Assembly (NCBI GenBank): GCA_027563935.2
Contig: CM050453.2
Span: 12,542,001-12,606,000, forward strand
Direction of reading: 5' to 3'
Length of the DNA: 64,000 nt
DNA from: Costus lasius
Lineage: Eukaryota > Streptophyta > Magnoliopsida > Zingiberales > Costaceae
Part shown: positions 10,319-21,072 of the stretch, piece after piece
Layout of the letters: each line of letters starts with the position of its first letter
Numbering within the stretch: position 1 is the first letter of the stretch
Translations under genes and position numbers: made by a program
Notes under the pieces: model-generated
The model's database searches: none
The model's input: the letters and a program-made list of their open reading frames with translations, nothing else
Told to the model about the DNA's origin: nothing

Positions 10319-11231
10319 TGATACGCATCGCAAGTGCACGGTGTTATCGAAGTAATACAAAAGATATCGATCCCACAGGGAACAAGGTGAGTACTAGAAA
10401 GTCTAATTTTTTGGAATCCAAGCTAATCGAATCGTGGTTTTTAGAACTTTAAAAACTAAAATTAAGCGAAATCGTAAGCAAAAAATCAAACAACTACGGC
10501 AGGAAAAATATATGAGAGAGAATATCAGGGCAAAGGTTTCCACCACTATGACGATCTTATATGCACTATGAAATAAATAACGGTTATTTAGATTTACAGG
10601 TCTGCATAAGGAATCTACCCTATTGTACGAAGGTGCCCTCTTTCGAGTGAACACCCCGGTGTTTGCCTAGAGCGTCTCCTACTTTCGCGGTGGACCATTT
10701 TCGACAAACCCAATGGTTTCCGTGGTAGATTATGGATCATCAAGCGAAGGGCAAGCACTTTCGTGTCAAGCCTTCACAAGATTCACATAGAGGTTCGGTC
10801 GTTACGGTCCTACGGTCGTTATGGTCCTACTCTCGTTATGAACCATAACCACTATAGCATGATAATACTTGACCAGAGTACAAATCAAGAAATAAATGCA
10901 TCAAGTGAAATATGCTAAAGATATGATCTAAATAACAAAGTTAATACAAGAGTTGCATATAGAGATCGTCAGAGGGTTTTAACCTAGCCCTGAAAATAGA
11001 TTTACACTACAACCATCGTCACAACGCTCAAAATTCTTTCTTTATCATAGGAAAATCACTTGAAAAGGTTTATAAGAGGAAAGAGATGATAAATCGAATG
11101 GAATAACCAAGTATTGTTGAGTTCTGACGCTCGAATCTCTGAAAATCGCCCCAAAGTCGCCTGTTCGCTGTCGACTTCCGCCCTAGCCGCTTCGTTGCCT
11201 GATTGCTCGATGATTAGGGCACTGAAATTAG

Positions 11232-11243
11232 GGCTTTTATATT
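11232..11243 (-). promoter_or_regulatory. TATA box of element A left LTR
   Basis: On the minus strand the bases read AATATAAAAGCC. This is a good plant TATA box about 120 bases downstream of the palindrome array in the direction of transcription. It is conserved in the right LTR at about 21969-21980. Confidence 0.65.
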
Positions 11244-11363
11244 CTGTCTGTTCATCTTTGAGTCAGCTTTCCAAAAAATCCTCACTTGCTGAATTTGGAG
11301 TTGAATCGGACCGGGAATTAGCGAAAGACCGAGTGGGGGTCGTGCTGTTCCGATGCCTTCACG

Positions 11364-11660
11364 GGTGAACCCTGCGGGGTTCACCAGGTGGTGAAGTGCT
11401 CGGCGCAGATCTGTTGCAAAATAATCACAGGTGAACCCCACGGGGTTCACCTACCGGTGAAAGCCTCAACGTATTCTTGTGCAGATATCTCCAGATGAGA
11501 TCACGGGTGAACCCCGTGGGGTTCACCTACCAGTGAAGTGTGCGGCAGCTTTCAGAAACTTTGACATCATCGGTGAACCCCGTCGGGTACACCAGGCAGT
11601 GACATGCGCGCTGAAATCCTTCCTTCGGCAAGATCACGGGTGAACCCCGTGGGGTTCACC
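11364..11660. repeat. Five palindromic modules in U3 of element A (left LTR)
   Basis: Five copies of a 22-bp near-perfect palindrome with the core GGTGAACCCCGTGGGGTTCA start at 11364, 11430, 11506, 11572 and 11639, so the spacing is 66-76 bases. The spacers between them are not similar. The same set occurs at 22101-22389. They lie upstream of the TATA box in the direction of transcription, so they are candidate enhancer or protein-binding modules. Confidence 0.8.
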
Positions 11661-11947
11661 TGGCCGTAAAGTCCAGAGAAGGCTCCGATTGAGCCCAAAT
11701 TTTACGGGCAGCTTTGTCTTCTCATAAGGAATCACCTCATGCTTTTAGATTCTTCAAAAAGGCTTCAAAATTCGGTGATTTTACCTGAAATTCAATAAGA
11801 CAAACGAAAAGTGAAGATTCTGAAGTTTTTAACTAAATAAGCCTCAAAGGAGTATAAAAACATTCAAATAGGCCTAAAGTCATCATAGAATATCAGTAAA
11901 AATCACTACTAAAATGCAAGGCATCAAATACTCCTCGACTTAAATCT

Positions 11948-11965
11948 TTGCTTGTCCTCAAGCAA
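11948..11965 (-). other. Conserved hairpin TTGCTTG-AGGA-CAAGCAA before the 3' LTR of element A
   Basis: An inverted repeat with 7-bp arms and a four-base loop, reading AGGA on the minus strand. It ends exactly 21 bases before the LTR. The same hairpin at the same distance occurs at 38962-38979 and 43094-43111. Confidence 0.75.
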
Positions 11966-12272
11966 TAAAATAAGTTGAAATACATGCTTGGTATAAGAAT
12001 AATCTTTTGTGTTGAAGTTCGCACCCAAGTTTTAAAAAAATACTTTTTAGCAATCCAAGATCTAATCAGAAGAAATCAACTAGAATGAGTGTTTTAAGCA
12101 TTCACCAGTTTGGTCCCACAGTTTCTAGATATCAAACGATTCAGAAAGCAGTAAACATGAGATTCAATCAAGCAAACACCACTCATTTCATTCTTATCCT
12201 TCCAATTCATAATATTGGGGTTAACTCAAATGTCTCATTCAGGATATAAGATACTGATTATTGCACTAGACT

Positions 12273-12422
12273 TCAACTCATATCCTTAGGTACCATTGCC
12301 AATTTTTCGCAATACCAAGTAGAGGAGTCTTTTTATTGAATTTTCAATTCACATTTCTTAGATTTCAACTCATGTCCTTCGGTACCACTGCTAATTTTTC
12401 GCAGTGCCAAGTAGAGGAATCT
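12273..12422 (-). repeat. Tandem pair of about 58-bp repeats forming hairpins
   Basis: Units at about 12273-12330 and 12365-12422 share CAACTCAT.TCCTT.GGTACC, AATTTTTCGCA and CCAAGTAGAGGA. On the minus strand each can fold with a GAAAAATT loop: stem CACTGC/GCAGTG in one, TATTGC/GCAATG in the other. The motif AGTGGTACCGAAG reappears in the plus-strand Athila cluster near 38590 and 42597. Confidence 0.6.
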
Positions 12423-13363
12423 AAGTGTGAGAATTTTTTTTTTTAATGCTAAGTATCAGAAATCAACATATCCTTGCATTTTAACAGATGCAGTGTTTCC
12501 CCAATACTAGAACAGAATTCAAAGTTTGAAAAGAGGATATTAGTTACATGGTATGAATCGACATGTAAATTGCAAGCCAAAATCAATTGAATAATCATGA
12601 AGATGTTTGACCCACTTAATGAACTACCTAAATCAATCCACTTAGAAAATTTCTAATTCATAGGACATATGGACATGACTATTAAGTAAATTTCTAACAA
12701 GTACTACATTCAACATGTCTTGATAAATTCCAACCAATCATGCATTCAATTTTTTAGACAAAAATTTGCATGGCTATCATCAGACAAGACAATCATGACA
12801 AGTCAATAAAATTTTTCATCACAAGTTATGCAATATGTCCTTCAGAATAGTTACATGCAAGCTTATAAATTCACACATCATTTAGCATGAAAAGCATAAT
12901 ATCATAATGGAAAGCAAGTGGCTCAAATATATCTCATACACTGCAAAGAGTGGGGCCTGAAGATGTGGACCAGGCCCACGAATAGTGGCATATATGATAC
13001 AATGCCAATAGCAAAATATCCATCATAGAGTAGCATAACAAATCCATCAAAGAAAACAGAAAGTCACGACAACTACAACCAAACAACCAAGAAGAAGCTG
13101 GAGTCAAGACAGCTCACCCGCTCTTAGATTTTTGCATAGTCCTCTATGCAACATCATATACGTGAGAGGAGACGGATGGCGCTGTCGAGTGAGGATGATG
13201 CTAGCGCCTCTGCATCCCCAAAATAGAGCTCTATCAGTGTAAATCAAGATCAAGATTTCCTAAGATAAACTGGATGAGTAAGAGAGTGAAGCATTCAACG
13301 ATGATAAACTAAAAATTAAATGACAACTAAAGTAACAGAAAGAAAATGAAAACAACGAAAAAA

Positions 13364-13381
13364 CTTGGGTTGCCTCCCAAG
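13364..13381 (-). other. Conserved hairpin with AGGCAA loop after integrase (element A)
   Basis: On the minus strand it reads CTTGGG-AGGCAA-CCCAAG, directly after the integrase ORF and preceded by AGCGCTC. The plus-strand cluster has GTTGGG-AGGCAA-CCCAAC at 36010-36027, preceded by AGCGCTT. The outer pair is swapped from C-G to G-C, which keeps the stem. Confidence 0.7.
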
Positions 13382-13419
13382 AGCGCTAGTTTTAGGTCGA
13401 TAGCTCGACCATAGAAATA

Positions 13420-15393
13420 TCAAGTTATCGCATCAGTGGGGTCGAAAAGGGCGAGAACTTCCCCTTGTTTGACCCGTTCATCTTCAAAATAATGTTTAAG
13501 GCGGTGCCCATTGACTATAAAACTTCCAGTGTGCTCGGCCCATATCGTGATTGCGCCATAAGGCTGAACGTGTTGAACTATGAATGGTCCAGACCATCTC
13601 GTGCGGAGCTTCCCTGGGAAGAGGCGAAGTCTCGAATTGAAGAGCAGCACTTTATCCCCTTCATGGAACTCTTTCTTGAGTATGCGATTGTCATGCCAAT
13701 GCTTGGTACAAGCTTTGTAAATCTTGGCATTTTCATAAGCGTAGAGGCATCTCATCCAGTTCGTCTAGTTGCAGTCTTCTCCTTTCGCCGGGGCTTTTAA
13801 AGTCATAGTTGATTTGCTTGATAGCCCAGTGTGCCCTGTGCTCAAGTTCAACAGGTAAGTGGTAGGATTTTTCATAAATAAGTTGGAAAGGAGACATACC
13901 TAGGGGTGTCTTAAATGCAGTCCTGTAAGCCCATAGAGCATCGGGTAACTTCAATGCCCAATCTTTCCGTGATCGAGATACGATTTTGTCTAAAATCTGC
14001 TTAATTTCTCTGTTGGAGACTTCTACCTGGCCGCTCGTCTGAGGGTGGTACGGGGTGGCGATCCCGTGCTTTACTCCATACTTCTTCAATAATACTTCAA
14101 ACTTTTGCTCAATGAAGTGGGACCCTCCATCACTTATCAATATGCATGGGACTCCAAACCGGGGGAAGATTACTCGCTTCATGAACTTCATGACCACTCT
14201 GGAGTCATTGCTTGCTTCGGCAGATGCCTTGACCCATTTTGACACATAGTCAACTGCAACAATGATGAATCTCTTGCCGCATGAGGATGGGAAGGGTCCC
14301 ATAAAGTCTATACCCCATACATCGAAAATCTCCACTTCCAGCATGTCGTTCAGGGGTAATTCGTTTCTTCTCGAGATGTTCCCAGTTCGCTAGCAACTGT
14401 CACAAGTTGAAACAAATTGTTTAGCATCATGAAACAAAGAGGGCCAGTACATACCTGATTGCGGGACTTTGAATGCCGTTTTTGAAGCTGCGGCGTGCCC
14501 TCCATAGGGTGATGCATGGCAATGAGCTAACACGTCATGTATTTCTCCCTTTGGCACACACCGTCTATACATCCCATCGGCGCATCTTCTGTACAAGAAT
14601 AGCTCATCCCAATAGTATGACTTCGCATCATGCAGGAACCTCTTCTTCTTCTGAAAGGAAAGGTGGGGGTGGGGGGGGAATATGTTAGAGACTATATAAT
14701 TAACAAAATCTGCATACCATGGCACTTGTTGTTCGAGCAAAGCATATAAGTGTTCTTCGGGAAATGTGTCATTAATCTCCAGCTCATGGTCAGTCTTTGC
14801 GTCAACATCTCTCTCCAGCCTAGAGAGGTGGTCGGCTACAAGATTTTCACTCTCTTTCTTATCTCTAATCTCAACGTCAAATTCCTGCAGGAGGAGGATC
14901 CATCGGATTAACTTAGGCTTGGCGTCCTTCTTGTTGATAAGATATTTAATGGCTGCATGGTCAGTAAAAATAATCACTTTTGAGTTAACTAAATATGAAC
15001 GGAATTTGTCAAAAGCGAAAACGATTGCTAGCAGCTCTTTCTCAGTAGTAGCATAATTTATCTGGGCATCGTGAGCATTTGACTGGCATAATATATGGCA
15101 TGAAGCTTCTTGTCTCTCCTCTGTCCTAACACCGCCCCCACTGCCTGGTCGCTGGCATCGCACATTAGTTCAAAAGGGAGGGACCAGTCTAGAGGTTGAA
15201 TTATTGGGGCGGTAGTTAATGCCCCTTTGAGCTTCACGAAGGCTTCCTCGCAATCCCTATCAAAGCAAAAGATGGAGTCCTTAGCAAGCAGGTTGGTTAA
15301 CGGGCGAGATATTTTAGAGAAGTTTTTAATAAAGCGTCGGTAGAATCCAGCGTGTCCAAGAAAGCTCCTAATCCCTTTTACTGATGTAGGTGG
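13420..15393 (-). pseudogene. Element A RNase H and integrase (decayed)
   Basis: Reading right to left, this holds the end of RT (SFLGHAGFYRRFIKNFS), RNase H with an MCDASD catalytic block and [20 protein letters not shown], the TDH..IKYL block, then integrase. The HHCC zinc-binding part ends in CDSC. The catalytic core shows [20 protein letters not shown] and the E in VEVSNRE, and the C-terminal part WSGPF follows. Breaks: a frameshift between RNase H blocks near 15075, a TAG in place of a CAG (Q) after CDSC at about 14388, and a frame change near 13745. The enzyme normally degrades the RNA strand of the hybrid and joins the DNA copy to the host genome. Confidence 0.9.
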
Positions 15394-15398
15394 CTTGA

Positions 15399-17455
15399 TG
15401 TTATGCCTTAAATTTTTAGTTTAAATTAAAATTTAAAAAATATATTTTTTTTATTTTATTTTGAAAACCCTAAATCTTCTCCCAAATCCTAATCTATTTT
15501 AACTCTAAAATTTCTCCCCAACTCCTACTCAAATTTATCCCTAAATCCTCTCTTATTTCCCTATAAGACCCTAAACTCCTCTTAAACCTAAACCTCCCAT
15601 TAATCCCTAATCTTGTTTTTCCCCTGCGCCGCACGAATCTGCTCTGTTTCTTTCCCCTGCCAACTAAGCGTCGCTTCACTCACGTCTTCGGTTCGGCAGC
15701 GAGCGTCCGTGGTCAGCGGCGAACGCGTGCGGCGGCCCTCTTCTCCTCCGTCCGGCGGCATCAAGAAGAGGCACAGGCGGCCTCCTCGTCTTCCCCTGGT
15801 GCGACGCCCTTCGTCTGGCAGACTTCCGGTGACGCGTGCGGCTGAGGCGGCGACGAGCTCTCGGCGGCGGCGTCTCTTCCTTTCCAGCGAATCCAGGCGG
15901 CGACAGAGAACTTCCGAGTCGGACGTCGACTCCTCCCCTTCCCGGCGACTTTTCCTTCCTCTCCCAGAGCCGGCAGGCTATTTTCCTTCATCCCAGCACC
16001 GGCGATCCATCTGCTCTTGCGGCGAACGGCGGAATCGTTTCCCTCGACGGCGGCGACCTTTTCTTCTCCCTTCCCCGGCGCCGGCAACCTGCTTCTCTCC
16101 CGTCCGGCGCTCTTCTTCCCAACCAGCGTCGGCGTCTGTGTCTGGCAGCAAGCGAACGAACGTTCGCGTGCGGCGTTCGTCCGCGTGCGTCTTCCGCAGC
16201 AAGGTGAGTTTTGTTTTTATTAACTATTGTAAATCCGATTTTGAGAATCGATTAATAACAGAAGTATCTAAATCGTTAGTTTGGAGGAAATTTAGGTGAT
16301 GATTTTAAGATAAATTAATCTAATAGGAAAGTAGAGTTGAGGGTAATATTATGGATAGATGTTTGATAGTTAATAACAAGGGTTTATCTAAATGATTCAG
16401 TTGACAAAAGGAGGTAATCGAGCTTTCAGAGAGTATTCAGGAAATCAGCAACTTCAGGTAGGAATCTTTCCCCTACTTTTGTTACGGTGTCAAATTCATG
16501 TGTAGATAGGTATTGACACCTTATCTTTGAATCTATTCTGATTGATTTGCTTCTAAATTCGGTTGACCTCGGTTACCTTATTATTTGTGCATAAATTGAC
16601 TCCAGTATCATATGATTATTATGATTGCATTGAGAATATGTTTTCTGATATTTCTGTTGGAAAGTTATGAATAATTATGAACCGTGAAAAATGATTGAGA
16701 TGTTATACTGTTATCATGTCGTGCATGCATATGACCTATGACCTGGTGATTTATCACCAGTGGCCTGTTTATCTGAGTTGTAGTTCTGGTTATATCAGAC
16801 TATGTTTGCCGGTTAGGGCACCGCCAGTTGTCCTCGGACAATACTACGGATGTCAGATGTTGGACGCAACATTTACCGGACTGTCTAGATACAGTCGTTC
16901 TATCGTGTGAGCTGACGATAGAAACACTCTGAGAATGAGTGCGGCTCCTGAGTGAGAATTGTGGCCAAGCTTGATGATTTACACGACAACCTTCTGTTCA
17001 CTTATTTTGTTGTATTATCAGTTCATGACATGTAGTGTAGTTCTGTTATTGCAAATTTCATATAAATTGAACATGCATCATCTCTCTTGGTTCCTACTTA
17101 GCATTTTCGCTAACTCCTCTTGTTTCTCCTCCAGGTACCGAGTTTGCGTCTGGGAGGGATAGAGTAGATAGTTAGTTACCACCGGAGACAGAGTATCATC
17201 AAATGTCCTTGATAAACACTTTTCTGATTTATTCTAGTATTACAGTTAAATTAGTTGCATCGTTGTTAGAGTTTCCTTATAAACTTTAGTTAATGAATTT
17301 TGTAATGGAGTTAGTTGATTATGTTACACAGTACTGATGTTGAATTATTTGATTATTTGATTTTATGGTAATCATGTTCCTTTGTTCCTATCAATATTAT
17401 CATCTCCCTAGGGAACCCTGAGCTAGGAATAGCCGGCTTCCGCCGGGGCGTGACA
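15399..17455 (+). mobile_element. Nested solo LTR (2,057 bp, TSD CTTGA)
   Basis: This insertion begins TGTTATGCC and ends GGGGCGTGACA, flanked by CTTGA at 15394-15398 and 17456-17460. Removing it rejoins the pol frame of element A (IENLK to PPTSVKGIRS). It has no internal region, no primer site and no second LTR, so it is a solo LTR left by recombination between the ends. It includes a CCCTATAAGACCC box near 15550, a GC-rich stretch at 15640-16200 with overlapping chance ORFs, and a possible splice donor (AGCAAG|GTGAGT) at about 16204. The end GGCGTGACA also appears in the gag-only element at 47274-52462, which suggests related families. Confidence 0.88.
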
Positions 17456-17460
17456 CTTGA

Positions 17461-18217
17461 GGTTCTCAATAACTTCAATTTTTGCTCTGTCCACCTCTAT
17501 TCCTCGTTCTGAGACTAGATGACCAAGGACGATGCCTTCTTTCACCATAAAGTGACACTTCTCCCAATTCAGTACCAGATTCGCCTCCTCACATCTCTGC
17601 AAAACCTTAGACAAATTAGATAAACAATGACGAAAGGATGAACCATACACAGAAAAATTGTCCATAAATATATCCATAAAATCTTCGTTAAAATCAGAGA
17701 ATATGGCCATCATTGCTCGTTGGAAGGTTGCAGGAGCATTGCAAAGGCCAAACGGCATCCTCCTATATGCGTATGTGCCGTAGGGACATGTAAAGGTGGT
17801 TCGCTCCTGATCGTCTGGGTGGATGGGGATTTGGAAGAAACCTGAAAATCCATCCAAAAAATAAAAGTAAGAATTATGGGCTAATCTATCAATCATCTGA
17901 TCGATGAAAGGAAGAGGAAAATGGTCTTTTCTCGTTGCAGAGTTCAACTTCCTATAGTCAATGCACATCCTATGCCCTGTGACCGTGCGTGTTGTTATCA
18001 GCTCATCTGTATCTGTCTTGATTACTGTGACGCCCCCCTTTTTAGGTACTACGTGTACCGAACTTACCCAAGAACTGTCTGAGATTGGGTAAATCACACC
18101 GGCATCTAACAATTTAAGTACCTCTTTCTTGACTACCTCTTTCAAGTGTGGGTTGAGTCGGCGTTGAAATTCCACTGAGGGCTTACTATCTCTTCCAATA
18201 GGATCCTGTGCATACAA
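17461..18217 (-). pseudogene. Element A reverse transcriptase (decayed)
   Basis: This is the RT part of an Athila-like polyprotein. Visible blocks are PSVEFQRRLNPHLKEVVKKE, WVSSVHVVPKKGG, MCIDYRKLNSATRKDHFPLP, FLDGFSGFFQIPIHPDD, FTCPYGTYAYRRMPFGLCNA and a final VLGHLVSERGIEVDRAK. The catalytic YxDD-type motif reads FMDN in place of FMDD. One of the catalytic aspartates is therefore lost, and RT would be inactive even without the other damage. The ORF is cut at 17460 by the nested solo LTR. It normally copies element RNA into DNA in virus-like particles. Confidence 0.92.
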
Positions 18218-19192
18218 ATAGACGGGTTAATACCTTTGATATCATCAAGAGAGTACCTGATTACCTTCTTGTGCAAACGGAGTTCTTGCAAAAGTAGTTC
18301 AGTTTGCCCCTTATCAAGCTCGGCGCTAACTATTACAGGGTAAGTAAAGTTTTCACCCAGGAACTCGTATCTCAAGTTGTTGGGTAAACTTTTGAGCTCT
18401 ACCTTCAAGATTTTCTTTTTGCTCTGCCTTTAATTCTGGGTCTGCATCAAGTAGGGCGACATAATTCTCAACCTCCCCTTTACTGTCTTCACTAGCGGCG
18501 CTGGTAAGGTCGAGCTCCAGTGAGTCTCCATCTTTCGTGGCGGGCTCGGCTTCCTGGATTATCTTTTCAACTACATCCACGCTGTGACATGTATCTGCAA
18601 GAGAATGTTTTTTAAGAGAGTTAGACAAATCATATTGAATAACGTTGCCACCGATGTTTAAATCCAATTTCCCGTTTTTAACATCGATGACAACACCAGC
18701 CGTGGCAAGAAAAGGCCTTCCTAAGATAATAGGAAGCATGTCATCCTCATCAATGTCTAATACAACAAAGTCAGCAAGGATAAAATAATCCCCAACTTTA
18801 ATGGGGACATCTTCTAAGATGCCCACAGGACTCCTAACTGATCTATCAGCCAACTGTAGTGAAATGTTGGTCGGCTTCAAGTCGCCTAGATCCAGTTTTT
18901 TACATAGTGACAGCGGCATGATGCTGACACTCGCCCCTAAATCGCACAGTGCTCTCTAGAAGGTCATCTCTCCTATCTGGCACGGTATGAAAAAACTGCC
19001 AGGATCTTTGAGTTTTCGTGGAAGCTTATTTTGTAGAATCGCACTGCACTCCTCAGTAAGTGCCACAGTGCCTTGATCTTCCAGCTTCCTTTTGTTTGAG
19101 AGAATGTCTTTCAGAAACTTCGCGTAGCTTGGCATCTGCAAAAGGGCATCAACAAAGGGAATGTTAATATATAATTTTTTCAATATTTCCAA
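18142..19192 (-). pseudogene. Element A protease region and linker (stop and frameshifts)
   Basis: The upstream part (MEILKKLYINIPFVDALLQM, then KDPGSFFIPCQIG) is the typical lead-in of Athila/Tat-type proteases. It is followed by a TAG at about 18954, then RALCDLGASVSIMPLSLCKK, which holds the catalytic DLGAS. The distal motif is IILGRPFLATAG. Around 18400 the frame shifts, and it shifts back near 18200 before RT. Retropepsin-type proteases cut the gag-pol precursor. The stop just before the active site blocks expression. Confidence 0.87.
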
Positions 19193-19256
19193 AAACTTAC
19201 TTAATTGCTTGTCAAGCTTGGCTTTAACAAGCCTCTGAGGGAACGGTATCGGCGGC

Positions 19257-20906
19257 TTATAGGCTAGCGGCCAACATAGGGTCGCTCTTCTTCTTGACGC
19301 TCAGGCTCCGCCGGTGTTGAGTCTTATGCGGCTCCTCAGGGTTCAGTGTCTCATCATCCCTTGTTTCATTGGTCGGCATTGGTGGATCTTCGAGTTGCTT
19401 TCCGCTCCGAGTGGAGATTGCATTGCAATGCTCCCTCGGGTTAACTTCTGGCTGTGATGGAAGCTTCCCTGGCGCTCTTGCTGACGAGCTAGCCTGTTGC
19501 GCAAGCTGGCTCTCCAACATCTTATTGTGCGTCTCCAAGGAATCCATCCTAGTCATCATCAATTTCATCATGTCAGTTAGCCCTTCTAATTGCTTACTCA
19601 GCTGAGAGTCTTAGGCCGGTCTTTGAGGAGGATTGTAATTTCCTTGCTGAGGTGGAGGGTTGTAATTTCTCTATTGGAACCCAGGTGGCTGCCTAAAATT
19701 CTCTTGTTGTGGCGGCCTGAAGCTCCCATGTTGAGGTTGTGCTTGTTGTGGTGCTTGCCCTGGTTGAAGTGGCTGTGTGGTCCGGTAGGAGAAGTTAGGG
19801 TGGTTGCGCCAGCCGGGGTTGTAATAGTTGGAATAAGGGTTGTTCATGGAATTCATATTTCCAACTGCATTAAGCTGTTCTGGCTGACTTGGGACCACTT
19901 GTCCATCTCCCACTCGGCACTCAGCAGCTGCGTGTCCTGCAACACCACAAAGCTAACAAGATACTGAATTAGAGTCCACAGAGTTAACAGACCATGAATC
20001 AATTTTCTTAGTAAGATTATCTACCTTCACGGTCAGAGCAGTTAATGAATCAAGATCGAATTTACCTGCTCTCCTCGAAGGTGTACCTCGCTCTGGATTC
20101 CATTGATGATAGTTCAGTGTCATGTCCTCCAGGAGGCTTATAGCATCTTCAGGTACTTTGCTCATCAGTCCCGATCCTCCAGCAGCTGCATCGACTGTGA
20201 GTCTAGTATTGTATTGCAATCCCATGTAGAACGTGTGTACTAGAACCCAAGTCTCGATCCCATGATGGGGACACAGTTTTTGAAGCTCTTTAAATCTTTC
20301 CCAGGCTTCGTACAAAGACTCTCCATCCTTCTGCATAAAGCTTGTTATTTGGTTTCTGAGGTGGATCGTCTTCGAAGGAGGGAAATACTTCGAGAGGAAA
20401 GCTTGAGACAGTTCATCCCATGTCCGTATTGAAGCTGGGGGGATCGTGTGGAGCCATGCCCTTGCTCTATCCCGCAGAGAGAAGGGAAACAGACGTAACT
20501 TGATAGCATCAGAGGTAGCTCTATTAATCTTTAACATATCACAATATTCTAAAAATGTGGACAAGTGCATATTTAGGTCCTCAAGAGGAGAACCACCGAA
20601 TTGATTTTGTTGTATCATGGAAAGTAATGCAGGTTTAATTTCAAAATTATTGACCTCGACACTAGGCCTGACTATTCCTGATTGAAACCCATGTATGAAA
20701 GGTGCTGCATAGTCTCGCAGTGTTCTGGCATTGTTGTGGTTCAGAGATTGAGGTGCTGGTTCGTTCTTCATGTTGTTGTGAAGATGTTCCATCTGTTCCC
20801 GATTCTCCTTTTTCTGGATTTGCGCAAGCTTCCTTCTTTGTCTGAAGGTCCGTTCTATCTCAAGATTGACTTTGAAGAGTGCTCCTGCCCTGGAACTTCT
20901 TTGCAT
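19257..20906 (-). pseudogene. Element A gag (decayed)
   Basis: Starts ATG at 20906 (MQRSSRAGALFKVNLEIERT) and contains the Athila-type capsid block: NNFEIKPALLSMIQQNQFGG, then LNMHLSTFLEYCDMLKIN, SLRDRARAWLHTIPPASIRT and ESLYEAWERFKELQKLCPHH. Then comes a zinc knuckle C-x2-C-x4-H-x4-C (C..CGVAGHAAAEC) with a TAG between the first two cysteines at about 19953. The frame stays the same through 19257 with further TAG stops near 19670 and 19612, and a proline/glutamine-rich tail. A coiled-coil-like part (LEGLTDMMKLMMTRMDSLET) follows. Gag forms the particle shell and binds element RNA. Confidence 0.92.
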
Positions 20907-21049
20907 AAAAGTTTGTCAGATCCAAAAATGAAGTTCAAAGCAAATAAAGAGCAGGAGGCAGTGTGAATCAGAATAAAGAAAGAAAAAGAAAAACTAACTA
21001 AGCTTGGTCTCCCAAAAACTCAGAAGTGTACTAATATCAACCGTTGCTC

Positions 21050-21070
21050 CCCCGGCAACGGCACCAAAAA
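21050..21070 (-). promoter_or_regulatory. Element A primer binding site
   Basis: Next to the 5' LTR (right LTR) the minus strand reads TTTTTGGTGCCGTTGCCGGG. This is the usual Athila/Tat-type site and is thought to pair with tRNA-Asp. A near-identical site lies at 33381-33403 on the plus strand. Confidence 0.8.
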
Positions 21071-21072
21071 CT

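Larger units (their letters stand above)
10319..11926 (-). repeat. Element A left LTR (3' LTR in element order), 1,608 bp
   Basis: This LTR matches 21073-22652 with scattered substitutions. It has two indels of note: about 20 extra bases around GGTCCTACGGTCGTTATGG, and a complete fifth palindrome where the right LTR is deleted. On the minus strand it shows a TATAAAAGCC box at about 11232-11243 and, upstream of that, the palindromic array at 11364-11660. Confidence 0.92.
11927..13363 (-). other. Element A 3' non-coding region
   Basis: This stretch of about 1.4 kb between integrase and the 3' LTR has no long ORF. In other Athila elements an ATHILA or env-like ORF can lie here, but none is visible. 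It holds a tandem hairpin repeat (12273-12422) and an 18-nt hairpin next to the LTR (11948-11965). Confidence 0.6.

Noticed and set aside
11364..11660. Regularly spaced palindromic repeats that look like a CRISPR array
   Set aside because: They lie within the U3 of a plant LTR retrotransposon and are copied in the other LTR. There are no cas genes and the genome is eukaryotic.
13465..13800. 111-codon ORF on the plus strand
   Set aside because: Antisense shadow of the integrase C-terminal part of element A.
15613..16299. Long overlapping GC-rich ORFs on both strands
   Set aside because: They lie in the GC-rich part of a solo LTR, are open in several frames, and have low-complexity S/R/P composition. 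No coding support.
17461..18217. Possibly active reverse transcriptase
   Set aside because: The catalytic motif reads FMDN, the ORF is split by a solo LTR, and upstream stops and frameshifts exist.
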